Below are positions 5,819 through 12,695 of a stretch of DNA of 13,876 nucleotides, in pieces. Numbering within the stretch: the stretch's first letter is position 1; each line of letters opens with the position of its first letter. A program made the translations under genes and the position numbers. The stretch comes from Dehalococcoidia bacterium UBA3254 (lineage in GTDB: Bacteria; Chloroflexota; Dehalococcoidia; Dehalococcoidales; UBA3254): positions 3,373 through 17,248 of the forward strand of contig DEUU01000045.1 of NCBI GenBank assembly GCA_002362735.1, given 5' to 3'. The notes under the pieces were generated by a model. That model had not been told where the DNA came from. It did not search any database and worked only from the letters and a program-made list of their open reading frames with translations.

Positions 5819-6367
5819 ATGGACCTGAAATATGAGATCGGTATCGATGATGCCAGGGCTTATAGTGAATATTTTGTTAATCACAACCTCGAATTTAATA
5901 AGAAAATCAATAGTGATAGACTCAGGTATATCTACGCAACTATTATCTCTGTTATTGCCATAGGTCTCTTCATCTGGCGTGGTCAGATCACCATTTCCGT
6001 TGTCTTTGTTATGGTTGCCATTGGTTTTCTGATTGTGTATTTTAGTTATCCATATTTTTCCCGAAAAAGTGCCATGAGAAATCTGCTAAAACAGTCTGCG
6101 AATGTCCTTAAAGAAAGCGGTGTCAGCAAGATGAAGCTGACTGTAACCGATGAGGGTATAACTTATCAAACCCCTGGTGGGGAGTCCAAGTTCAAATGGC
6201 CTGATCTGGAAAATGTTATTAACGCTGATCAGCACCTGTTTTTGATAGTTCACGGGTTTGGTGCAGTGATTGTCCCCAAAAGAGCCTTTGCCACCGGCCA
6301 GGATTTTCCAGAGCTGTTAAAAATAGTGAAGTCTCATTTCCCAAAGGTAGAAGAGGTTACAGGGTAG
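5819..6367 (+). CDS. YcxB-like membrane protein
   Basis: This 182-residue protein has the layout of the YcxB-like family: a short N-terminal cytoplasmic part (LKYEIGIDDARAYSEYF), two adjacent membrane helices (about residues 42-58 and 63-80), then a C-terminal cytoplasmic beta-rich domain. The latter has GITYQTPGGESKFKWPDLENVI and FGAVIVPKRAF, resembling the family pattern. The biochemical role of the family is unknown. ATG at 5819 is chosen over an in-frame TTG at 5753 because GGAGAG lies just upstream and an extended -10 sits between the two starts. The gene converges on the ABM pseudogene, with 9 bp between stops. Confidence 0.85.
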   Translation: MDLKYEIGIDDARAYSEYFVNHNLEFNKKINSDRLRYIYATIISVIAIGLFIWRGQITISVVFVMVAIGFLIVYFSYPYFSRKSAMRNLLKQSANVLKESGVSKMKLTVTDEGITYQTPGGESKFKWPDLENVINADQHLFLIVHGFGAVIVPKRAFATGQDFPELLKIVKSHFPKVEEVTG

Positions 6368-6376
6368 CCTTCTCAT

Positions 6377-6715
6377 CTATACATGATGCGCAAATTTCAC
6401 TCGATACAGGTGCGGGTTCGAGACAGCCAATTTTCTCATATTTTCGATCCGGTCTTTTGCCCTCGGATCCTTCGTCATTTCTTGCCAGTCTTCGATGGTC
6501 TTCCACTGAGCATAATTTACGACCGTCTTGCCATCCAGGCTGGAGTGAATGCTCGCCGAAACCCAACCATGAAAATATTGCATTACTTCCAGAGTATCAT
6601 TCTGGAGGAGTTAGACCAGCTTTTCTTGATTTGAAGGGTCAACTGTAAAAACATTTATCAGAGTAATGACATCATTGCCCGGTGAAATAGTAATGATATC
6701 TTTGGGATTATTCAT
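6377..6715 (-). pseudogene. ABM-type monooxygenase-like protein, interrupted by TAA
   Basis: The gene encodes a ~112-residue antibiotic-biosynthesis-monooxygenase (ABM) domain, a ferredoxin-like fold dimer. It reads from ATG at 6713-6715 (with AAGGAGAA upstream) through ITLINVFTVDPSNQEKLV, then hits TAA at 6611-6613. The same frame continues with LLQNDTLEVM and the family's most typical part, DGKTVVNYAQW and EDWQEM. No base insertion or deletion is needed; one codon change would restore it. A restart at the later ATG (6581-6583) would give 68 residues lacking the first strand and helix, and no ribosome site is seen there. A good promoter precedes it (6740-6768), so inactivation appears recent, or the stop is a base-call error. 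Confidence 0.8.
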
Positions 6716-6739
6716 TTCTATTGTTCTCCTTGATCAATT

Positions 6740-6768
6740 ATCATAGGCTTTCGATTAACTTTAATCAA
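6740..6768 (-). promoter_or_regulatory. Promoter of the ABM-domain gene
   Basis: On the minus strand TTGATT (6763-6768), 17 bp, TATGAT (6740-6745), about 25 bp before the ATG. The intact promoter and ribosome site contrast with the interrupted coding region. Confidence 0.65.
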
Positions 6769-6802
6769 TTTTAATTCATAGAATCCAGCCGGTAAAAAAG
6801 AG

Positions 6803-6808
6803 TATAAT
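6803..6808 (+). promoter_or_regulatory. -10 element for the 47-residue ORF and rsmE
   Basis: TATAAT ends 10 bp before the ATG of the small ORF, so a transcript from it would start at or within a few bases of that codon. No clear -35 is visible at 17 bp. Confidence 0.4.
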
Positions 6809-6818
6809 AGATACCACT

Positions 6819-6962
6819 ATGAAAAAACTAATGATGAGTCTTGTAGCTCTGATGGCATCGTGCGTAGTCTTAACAAAAGACCCATCTATTCCGAAACTAT
6901 TGGGGAAATTACTTGGCAAACAATTTGCAGGAAGGAAATTAAAACTCTTAACGACGAATTAA
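6819..6962 (+). CDS. Small 47-residue basic protein upstream of rsmE
   Basis: An ATG-to-TAA frame of 48 codons encodes a short hydrophobic N-terminus (MKKLMMSLVALMASCVV, like a weak signal or membrane anchor, with a single Cys) and a strongly basic Lys/Leu-rich tail (KLLGKLLGKQFAGRKLKLL). No family is recognised. No Shine-Dalgarno precedes it; the TATAAT lies so near that a leaderless mRNA is likely if it is expressed. It ends 11-23 bp before the rsmE start options and could act as a leader ORF for it. Expression is unproven. Confidence 0.4.
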   Translation: MKKLMMSLVALMASCVVLTKDPSIPKLLGKLLGKQFAGRKLKLLTTN

Positions 6963-6985
6963 CTTAACAGGAATTGCAGACTAAA

Positions 6986-7720
6986 GTGCATCGCTTTTAC
7001 GTTTCAAACAAGATCGAAGGAAACCGCACCTCAATTTCAGATTCTGAACAGCTCCATTATATGCTTAATGTTCTGCGTTTGAAACCAGATGACGAGGTGG
7101 CTCTCTTCGATTCCGCAGGGAGTGAATACCTTGCAGTTGTTCGTGAGATTAGCCGGAAAGAAGCGGTCCTGGATATTAAAATTTGGAAACCGCTGCGTAA
7201 CCGGAAACTGAAGATAGTCATCGCTTGTGCTATCCCAAAAAAGTCTAAAATGGATGATGTCATTGATAAGTTGACCCAGCTTGACGTGGATGAAATTATT
7301 CCTCTGGAAACTGAACGCGTAGTTGTCAAATTAGTCGAGACTGATTCAGCAACAGAATCGCGACGAGTGCGCTGGGAAAAAATTGCCCGCAGCGCTGCAG
7401 AACAAAGTCGGAGAAATACTCTGCCAATTATTTCACAGGTCATGAATTTCACAGACGTTCTGGCTTCTTCAAAAGAATATGATTTAAAATTGATCCCTGC
7501 GCTTACCGGTAATGCTCAACATCTTAAAGAAGTTCTGGAAGTCAGTCAACCAGGCTCTGTTCTGGCCTTAATCGGTCCGGAGGGGGATTTTACTCCCGAA
7601 GAAGTTGACTTAGCGACTGGTTCAGGTTTTATCCCGATCTCTCTGGGTGAAACCGTCTTAAGGGTGGAGACCGCAGCGATCGCTGTGGCCAGTTATCTCA
7701 AATTCGCGTTCAGGGATTGA
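6986..7720 (+). CDS. rsmE: 16S rRNA (uracil(1498)-N3)-methyltransferase RsmE
   Basis: RsmE methylates N3 of U1498 in 16S rRNA in the assembled small subunit, using S-adenosylmethionine. The N-terminal PUA-like domain begins HRFYVSNKI, as in the family. The SPOUT domain has the trefoil-knot signatures LIGPEGDFTPEEV (around residue 196) and SLGETVLRVETAAI near the C-terminus, which bind the cofactor. Length (~244 residues) is normal. I chose GTG at 6986 because family members begin M-H-R-F; the TTG at 6974 is an alternative, but its AGGA would be only 1 bp away. Upstream lies a small basic ORF on the same strand. No terminator is obvious after the stop. Confidence 0.95.
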   Translation: MHRFYVSNKIEGNRTSISDSEQLHYMLNVLRLKPDDEVALFDSAGSEYLAVVREISRKEAVLDIKIWKPLRNRKLKIVIACAIPKKSKMDDVIDKLTQLDVDEIIPLETERVVVKLVETDSATESRRVRWEKIARSAAEQSRRNTLPIISQVMNFTDVLASSKEYDLKLIPALTGNAQHLKEVLEVSQPGSVLALIGPEGDFTPEEVDLATGSGFIPISLGETVLRVETAAIAVASYLKFAFRD

Positions 7721-7943
7721 GGTAATCTTCCCATCAGGTTTAAAATATGCAATTTTGCACTTAATTTCTTTCTGTAAGTTAAAAACTATATATCGACGGT
7801 AACAAACTATTTGTACTCCTTATTCCCAATTTTAACTTTCAACTTAAAACGCTCTCTCATTCGGTTTGTGTATTTAATTCAGGATAGTGAGTATAATCTT
7901 AATTAAGCTGTTTTCTTGAATTAAGAAAAAAGGGGATAGTCTG
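7721..7943. other. Intergenic spacer with a -10 and an inverted repeat before the S41 peptidase gene
   Basis: This 223-bp AT-rich spacer holds no gene. A TATAAT at 7892-7897 is the best -10 for the downstream gene, with only a poor -35. Immediately after it an inverted repeat, TCTTAATT and AATTAAGA with a 14-nt loop (about 7897-7926), lies in the expected 5' leader, where a regulator could bind or the mRNA could fold. No terminator for rsmE is apparent. Confidence 0.4.
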
Positions 7944-9089
7944 ATGCCAAAAACTGTGAAGCTTTCTCTGGTCGTGGTAGTCTCGATAATCATTCTCAGT
8001 CTGTCTTTTGGGGCAGGCTGTATTTTTACGCTGCAAAATGGTTCTTCCTCCGGGCCGAATACCACTCTCATCAGTCAGGCCTGGAAAGTCATCACCCAGG
8101 ACTATGTTGTACCTACCAAGGTTAACCCGGATATTCTTAACCAGGGCGCTATAAGGGGGATGGTGCAATCTTTAAATGATCCATACTCGGCTTATCTGAG
8201 CCCCAACGATTATAAATTGGAACAGGCTAATTATCAGGGGGTCTTCGGGGGTATTGGCGCTCAGGTTTCAGCAAATAGAAATAATCAGATCGTTATCGTA
8301 GCTCCGATGCCAAATTCTCCGGCTGCTGCAGCTGGTATCAAGACGGGCGATATTATCCTGGCAGTGGAGGGGGTTCCCACCGAAGGGTTGAGTTTGACCG
8401 AGGTGGTCATGAAAATAAGAGGTCCAGCGGGTACAATGGTTAAATTGACCATCCTCCATGAAGGGGATTCTGTGCCGGTAGAAATTCAGATAGCACGCGC
8501 TCAAATAAATACAACTTCAGTGTCTTATTCTCTGAAGGGAAATATTCTGTATGTCAAAATATCCAGTTTTGATGAGCGTACTAACGAGGACCTTCAAGCC
8601 GCTCTAAAATCGACTGATTTGACAACCACCAAAGGCATCATAATTGATCTACGGAATAATCTGGGTGGTCTGGTAAACGCTGTCGTCAGCGTCGCCAGCC
8701 ATTTTATTAAAGATGGCGTGATTATTACCATGCGGGACAATCAGGGTAAAACAGACTCAATCTCGGCCAATCCTAACGGCGTTTTTACAGAACTGCCGAT
8801 GGTGGTCCTGGTAAATGAGTATAGTGCCAGCGGCAGTGAAGTCCTCGCCGGAGCATTGCAGGATTACAAACGAGCGACCATCGCCGGAGTTCTTACCCTG
8901 GGCAAAGGTAGCTACGATTCTTTCTACTCTCTTCAAGACGGCTCCGCTATCTACCTCACCATTGGCCGTTGGCTGACGCCGCTTGGAAGGGAGATTGAAG
9001 GAAAGGGCATCACCCCGGACTATGTCTTGACTCAGACCGGAGATGATGAGATTCAATGGGCGATCGAATTTTTGAACAAGCCGAAATAA
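7944..9089 (+). CDS. S41-family C-terminal processing peptidase with a PDZ domain
   Basis: This is a 381-residue CtpA-like serine protease on the outer face of the membrane. An N-terminal hydrophobic segment (about residues 6-29) anchors or exports it. Then come an N-terminal helical part, a PDZ domain (about residues 93-187, with GGIGAQV and GIKTGDIILAVEG), and the S41 catalytic core with GIIIDLRNNLGG. The nucleophile serine is S296 in SASGSE and the general base is K321 in LGKGS, 25 residues apart as in E. coli Prc and plant CtpA. The third residue, Gln in most family members (K+4), is Asp325 here. Such enzymes trim C-termini of exported proteins. The metallopeptidase gene starts 1 bp after its stop, so they form an operon. 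Confidence 0.93.
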   Translation: MPKTVKLSLVVVVSIIILSLSFGAGCIFTLQNGSSSGPNTTLISQAWKVITQDYVVPTKVNPDILNQGAIRGMVQSLNDPYSAYLSPNDYKLEQANYQGVFGGIGAQVSANRNNQIVIVAPMPNSPAAAAGIKTGDIILAVEGVPTEGLSLTEVVMKIRGPAGTMVKLTILHEGDSVPVEIQIARAQINTTSVSYSLKGNILYVKISSFDERTNEDLQAALKSTDLTTTKGIIIDLRNNLGGLVNAVVSVASHFIKDGVIITMRDNQGKTDSISANPNGVFTELPMVVLVNEYSASGSEVLAGALQDYKRATIAGVLTLGKGSYDSFYSLQDGSAIYLTIGRWLTPLGREIEGKGITPDYVLTQTGDDEIQWAIEFLNKPK

Positions 9090-9090
9090 T

Positions 9091-9483
9091 ATGGATCGTG
9101 AGAGATTTGAAAATCTGGTAGCCAGGGCAGTAGAAGATTTGCCCGAAGAATTTCAGGAAAGATTGGAAAATATTGATGTGGTAGTGGAAGACTCTCCTTC
9201 GCCTTATCAGATGAGAAATTCCAGGCTGCTAAAAGGCTATGCCCTTCTCGGACTTTATGAAGGTGTTCCTCTCACCGAGAGGAATTCTAATTATGGTATG
9301 GTGCCACCTGACAAGATTACGGTCTTTCAAAAATCAATCGAAAATGAATGCCAAAGCCGTGATGAAATGGATATTAAAGACGAAATACGGAGGGTGGTCC
9401 TCCATGAAATAGCGCATCATTTTGGTATTGGAGACACGCGTTTAAAAGAAATTGAGGATGAAAAACGTCAGGGAGAGAAATAG
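9091..9483 (+). CDS. Minimal MMP-like (Zincin_1) metallopeptidase family protein
   Basis: This 130-residue protein is of the small zincin-like family found next to housekeeping genes in many bacteria. The zinc motif is complete: H105, E106 and H109 in VVLHEIAHHFGIGD, with D115 as the likely third ligand. The N-terminal part (MDRERFENLVARAVEDLPEEF) and the central GLYEGVPLTER are also typical. No signal peptide, so it is cytoplasmic. The physiological substrate of the family is unknown. It starts 1 bp after the S41 peptidase stop, and its TAG shares its last base with the GTG of the thiol peroxidase gene, so all three are very probably co-transcribed. Confidence 0.93.
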   Translation: MDRERFENLVARAVEDLPEEFQERLENIDVVVEDSPSPYQMRNSRLLKGYALLGLYEGVPLTERNSNYGMVPPDKITVFQKSIENECQSRDEMDIKDEIRRVVLHEIAHHFGIGDTRLKEIEDEKRQGEK

Positions 9484-10016
9484 TGGAAGAGAGGGGAGGG
9501 GCCGTTACTTTTAAAAGTAAACCTGTTACGTTACTCGGACCGGAAATTAATGTCGGTCAGAGAGCACCTGATTTTAAAATTCTGGATAGCAATTTTAAAG
9601 AAGTGGCACTGTCACAAAGCAAAGGGAAAGTAAGGCTTTTAAGTGTCGTCTATTCCCTGGAGACTCCTGTGTGTGATCTTCAGACAAAGACATTCGAAGA
9701 ACAAGCGGTAAAGTTTCCCAAGGTTGTATTTTTTACTATCAGTATGGACTTACCATTTACGCAAAACTGTTATCGCGACGCTCATAAGATCCAGAATTTA
9801 AAAATTCTCTCCGATTGCCGGGATGCTTCTTTTGGCACCGCCTACGGTCTGCTGATCAAAGAGTATCGCCTGCTTGCCAGGGCTATTTTCATCATCGATG
9901 CGGACAGCCTGGTACGCTATGTGGAGTACGTGAAAGAGGTTACCCATGCCCCGGATTACGAGAAAGCCATCGAAGCTTTAAAAAATATTGCCAGCGAGTG
10001 TATTGGTGCGGACTAG
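9483..10016 (+). CDS. tpx: Thiol peroxidase (atypical 2-Cys peroxiredoxin)
   Basis: Tpx reduces hydrogen peroxide and alkyl hydroperoxides using thioredoxin. The 177-residue sequence shows AVTFKSKPVTLLG and VGQRAPDF at the start, the peroxidatic site ETPVCDLQT (T61, C64), and the very typical YGLLIKEYRLLARAIFIID plus YVEYVKEVTHAPDYE. In E. coli the resolving cysteine is 34 residues after the first (C61, C95). Here no Cys is at that place: C96 is 32 residues away (NCYRD) and C112 is in SDCRD. Either may act as resolver. The GTG start overlaps the preceding stop by one base. Membership of the S41-metallopeptidase operon suggests a shared stress or protein-quality setting, as inference only. Confidence 0.93.
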   Translation: MEERGGAVTFKSKPVTLLGPEINVGQRAPDFKILDSNFKEVALSQSKGKVRLLSVVYSLETPVCDLQTKTFEEQAVKFPKVVFFTISMDLPFTQNCYRDAHKIQNLKILSDCRDASFGTAYGLLIKEYRLLARAIFIIDADSLVRYVEYVKEVTHAPDYEKAIEALKNIASECIGAD

Positions 10017-10780
10017 GGCAGGATATTAAAATGCTTCTCTAAAAACTTGACGATCGGCGGGCCGACTTCCTCTGAAGTCCAAATGTAATCGTGGTATGGA
10101 AATTGGAGAGCCAGCGGCAGACTGAGGTTCTGTCTTTTGATTTTGGCCTTTATCCAGGTCGTCGGACATTTAAAAACACACCTGGCGATGGTATTGATAT
10201 CACCCACGGAAACCGGGTCACGGTTAGCATTGTTCAGGACCAGCGATTTTTCTGAGCTATGAGTAGCATACCATCCGGGAGCCCCTACCGTGATGCCATA
10301 GACATTAGGTAATTCATCCAGAATTCTGAGGGCTTTGCTGGACAGTCCGCCCCCCACCGAAAATCCCAAAATCAGGAACCGCTTGTCCGGAAAATTCCCC
10401 GCCAGTGAAAGTATCTCATTAATCTGGATTGGAGCCGTGCGCTTGAAAGAATTAAGCTGCTCTTTGGTGCTGATGATCTTTCCTGCTAAGCCCGGTGGTA
10501 CGCGATTATAAGGGATGATAACAGATCTGTTCCCCAATCCGTTCAAAGTTAATTGAAGGCCTTCTAAAATCGTAGCAAAATCTACCGCTTCGTCCAGAGA
10601 GGCTTCCCCCCATCCCCCGGGGTTGAAAACAATCACAGTATCATGTTTGCTGGTTGCTTCGGAAAGGATGCGTTCCTGGTTCAGGGGAAGTCTTACCGGG
10701 TAAAGCTGAAACGGCAGACCGCAGGCGCGTATAAAATATATCCAGAACCACCAGTGGTAGTAATTAAAAGAATTTGCCAT
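10013..10780 (-). CDS. Alpha/beta-hydrolase-like protein, downstream of elp3
   Basis: This is a 255-residue protein of unknown exact function. The pattern is that of an alpha/beta hydrolase: an oxyanion-like FNPGGWGE (about 52-59), a nucleophile elbow GFSVGGG with S141, acidic residues D188 or D194 in a NANRDPVSVGD stretch, and H230 in PYHDYIW near the end. The N-terminus is aromatic (about residues 6-20, rich in Trp, Tyr and Phe) and might dip into the membrane. ATG lies 4 bp after the elp3 stop with no real Shine-Dalgarno, so translation is probably coupled to elp3. Its stop shares the bases CTA with the tail-to-tail thiol peroxidase stop. A lipase or esterase role is possible but the substrate is unknown. 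Confidence 0.75.
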   Translation of the reverse strand: MANSFNYYHWWFWIYFIRACGLPFQLYPVRLPLNQERILSEATSKHDTVIVFNPGGWGEASLDEAVDFATILEGLQLTLNGLGNRSVIIPYNRVPPGLAGKIISTKEQLNSFKRTAPIQINEILSLAGNFPDKRFLILGFSVGGGLSSKALRILDELPNVYGITVGAPGWYATHSSEKSLVLNNANRDPVSVGDINTIARCVFKCPTTWIKAKIKRQNLSLPLALQFPYHDYIWTSEEVGPPIVKFLEKHFNILP

Positions 10781-10784
10781 CTTT

Positions 10785-12158
10785 TTACAGTTTCTTTACC
10801 ATGTAGAAGCCCTGGAGATTGTAGCCCTCATTGCGATAATATTCCCGGGCTCCGACCCCGCTCAGGACCGCGATCCAGTCTCGATGGAATTCGTCTCTAA
10901 CGATCCGTTCAGCTTCTCTCAGCAGAGACTTGCCGAAGCCTTTATGCTGTGCGGAGTTATCCTGGCGCTGGTTTAAAGGTAATTCCGGTCCGAAGACGTG
11001 TAATTCGCGGATTATTCCTGAGTTTTGACCGATCTCTCCAAGATTGACCACAGGTTTATTCTGAATTCTCAACCGGATGAGACCGAATAACGTTTCTTTG
11101 CCATCCTCAAAGGACAAGAAAATCTCTTTTCCGTTTGAGGCTTCATAATCCAGGCGGGTCAGTTGCGGTTCGCCAATCTGCTGTTTATCCCGGATCCGGA
11201 AACCGTATTCCCGGCAGCGTATGCAGCGGCATTGGAGTCCCATCTGCTGCATCAGCAGTCTCATCGGATCGCGCATCGAATCCCGCAGCCCCCCAACGAT
11301 GAATTTTGCCGGAATGTCCCTTAAAACCCTGGAGATGCGGACGTATTTCGGCCCCCGCGCTTTGATCCGGGCAATCAGGTCCATCATAGTATCCTGGTCG
11401 TAAGGTTGATAGAGTCCTTCCCGGTACCACTTTTCAAGCTCGGTCCCTTCAACTACCATGGTCGGATAAATCTTAAGTCCGTCAGGGCGGAAACGAGCGT
11501 CATCGAATACCAGTTCAGGCAGCCTCAGGTCTTCCCCGGGAGATGATCCGGGCAGTCCCGGCATCCAGTGATAATGCACTTTCAAAGCATTTTCGCGTAG
11601 CAGGGCTGTAGCCCGGGCAACGTCTTCCACTGTATGGCCCCGCTTCACGGTGCGGTAGACCTCGTCGTTCAGCATCTGGACGCCTATCTCTACCCGGGTG
11701 GTGCCGAACTCGAGCATCCTATCGATCTCTTTTTGGCCGCAAAAGTCCGGCCGTGTTTCAATGCACAATCCGGTGCAGCGGTGGAGGGCTGTTTCATTGT
11801 ATTTCTTGGCCTCTTCGAGGCTGGATGATTCAATCCCATTGAGAGCGTCGTAACATTCTTTGATAAATTGGTATTGATATTCTTCAGAGGCCGCCGGAAA
11901 CGTGCCTCCCATGATTATGAGCTCGATTTTATCCGTGGGATGGCCCATGTCCTCTATGGTCCTTATCCTGGACTCTATCTGTTTAGGGGCGCTGTATTCG
12001 AACTGGCGGGCCCGCAGTACGGCCGGCGATTCGGGAGTATAGCTCTGCGGCGTGTCCGAAAAAGTGGGGCAATAGATACAGCGTCCGGGACAGGCCGCCG
12101 GCTGCGTCATCACTGCCACAGGGGTAATGCCGGATATTGTTCTGGTTGTTTTTTTCAT
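10785..12158 (-). CDS. elp3: Elp3: tRNA uridine-34 carboxymethyl(aminomethyl) modification radical-SAM acetyltransferase
   Basis: Elp3 forms the cm5 group on wobble U34 of tRNA from acetyl-CoA through radical-SAM chemistry. In this 457-residue protein the radical-SAM cluster cysteines are C23, C27 and C30 (CPGRCIYCP), and the SAM domain contains IIMGGTFPA, CIETRPDFC and MPGLPGSSPGED. Next is the zinc site C310, C312, C315 (CRCIRC). The C-terminal acetyltransferase domain has HKGFGKSLLREAE and EYYRNEGY. As far as I recall, these match Dehalococcoides mccartyi Elp3, whose structure is known; bacteria have no Elongator partners, so it would act alone. ATG follows AAAGGAAGT. The hydrolase-like gene is coupled downstream, and a Trm9-like methyltransferase is divergent beyond the repeat element. 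No convincing promoter was found upstream. Confidence 0.97.
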   Translation of the reverse strand: MKKTTRTISGITPVAVMTQPAACPGRCIYCPTFSDTPQSYTPESPAVLRARQFEYSAPKQIESRIRTIEDMGHPTDKIELIIMGGTFPAASEEYQYQFIKECYDALNGIESSSLEEAKKYNETALHRCTGLCIETRPDFCGQKEIDRMLEFGTTRVEIGVQMLNDEVYRTVKRGHTVEDVARATALLRENALKVHYHWMPGLPGSSPGEDLRLPELVFDDARFRPDGLKIYPTMVVEGTELEKWYREGLYQPYDQDTMMDLIARIKARGPKYVRISRVLRDIPAKFIVGGLRDSMRDPMRLLMQQMGLQCRCIRCREYGFRIRDKQQIGEPQLTRLDYEASNGKEIFLSFEDGKETLFGLIRLRIQNKPVVNLGEIGQNSGIIRELHVFGPELPLNQRQDNSAQHKGFGKSLLREAERIVRDEFHRDWIAVLSGVGAREYYRNEGYNLQGFYMVKKL

Positions 12159-12235
12159 ATATACTTCCTTTAACCAGTTTAACAGATATGTTGAAAATAA
12201 TTAAAATCGAAATTTAAAAAGTATGATGTTAATGA

Positions 12236-12604
12236 GTTATAAGTTATAAGTTTTAGGTTTTTAGTTGTTAGTGATTAGTTTTTAGTTATTTTTTATTCCT
12301 GTCCAGTTTGTTGTTGCGAGCGGTACCTTAAAAAGCGTTAGCGTTCCGGATAGCGGGTAACCCTTCAGGGTGTCAGCAATCTCCGAACCTTGTCATTCCT
12401 GTCCATTTTGTTGTTGCGAGCAAAGCGAAGCAATCTCCGAACCTGGTTACTTAAGCTTTATGTTGTCACTCCCTCGCAGGCGGGAATCCAGCCTCACTCC
12501 ATGTCATTCCCGACCTGGTCAGGAATCCAGTAACCCACCAGGTTACTGAAGAATCCGAGGTCGGTAGGAATTAAACATAATACCTAAAACTTAAAACTTA
12601 TAAC
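12236..12604. mobile_element. MITE-like repeat element with 23-bp terminal inverted repeats
   Basis: Bases 12236-12258 and 12582-12604 are inverted repeats matching at 22 of 23 positions (GTTATAAGTT...TTTTAGGT). They enclose about 320 bp without any gene. Inside are AT-rich TTAGTT/TTAGTG tracts, two direct copies of a palindromic unit (see the separate entry), a TCCC...CGGGAATCCAG unit, and a perfect 8-bp hairpin CAGTAACC/GGTTACTG (12528-12548). No transposase is present and target-site duplications are not obvious. It looks like a nonautonomous element or a composite of dispersed intergenic repeats. It lies between the divergent elp3 and methyltransferase genes, so it may also supply or block their promoters. 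Confidence 0.55.
12295..12444. repeat. Two direct copies of a REP-like unit spaced 100 bp apart
   Basis: ATTCCTGTCCA.TTTGTTGTTGCGAGC occurs at 12295-12321 and 12395-12421 with one mismatch, and AGCAATCTCCGAACCT occurs at 12375-12390 and 12429-12444. The second copy joins the two parts by AAAGCGA, which makes the common GCGAGC...GCGAAGCAATCTC palindrome. The first copy has about 53 bp of other sequence in that place. Confidence 0.8.
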
Positions 12605-12637
12605 CAATAACTTTTTATTTTTGAATTGTATTTTTGA

Positions 12638-12656
12638 CCCCTGTTCAAGCCAGGGG
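12638..12656 (+). other. Hairpin upstream of the methyltransferase gene
   Basis: CCCCTG and CAGGGG form a 6-bp GC-rich stem with a 7-nt loop in the expected 5' leader. No T run follows, so it is not a clear terminator. It may be part of the adjoining repeat region. Confidence 0.3.
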
Positions 12657-12695
12657 CGTGCTTTTGGATTTTACCTTTTTACTTTTGAATTTGAG

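Noticed and set aside
6357..6648. Several overlapping frames on both strands
   Set aside because: Shadows of the interrupted ABM-domain gene.
11185..12173. Frames on both strands inside elp3
   Set aside because: Shadows of the elp3 reading frame.
12236..12604. CRISPR array
   Set aside because: Only two direct copies with unequal interiors, no regular spacers and no cas genes.
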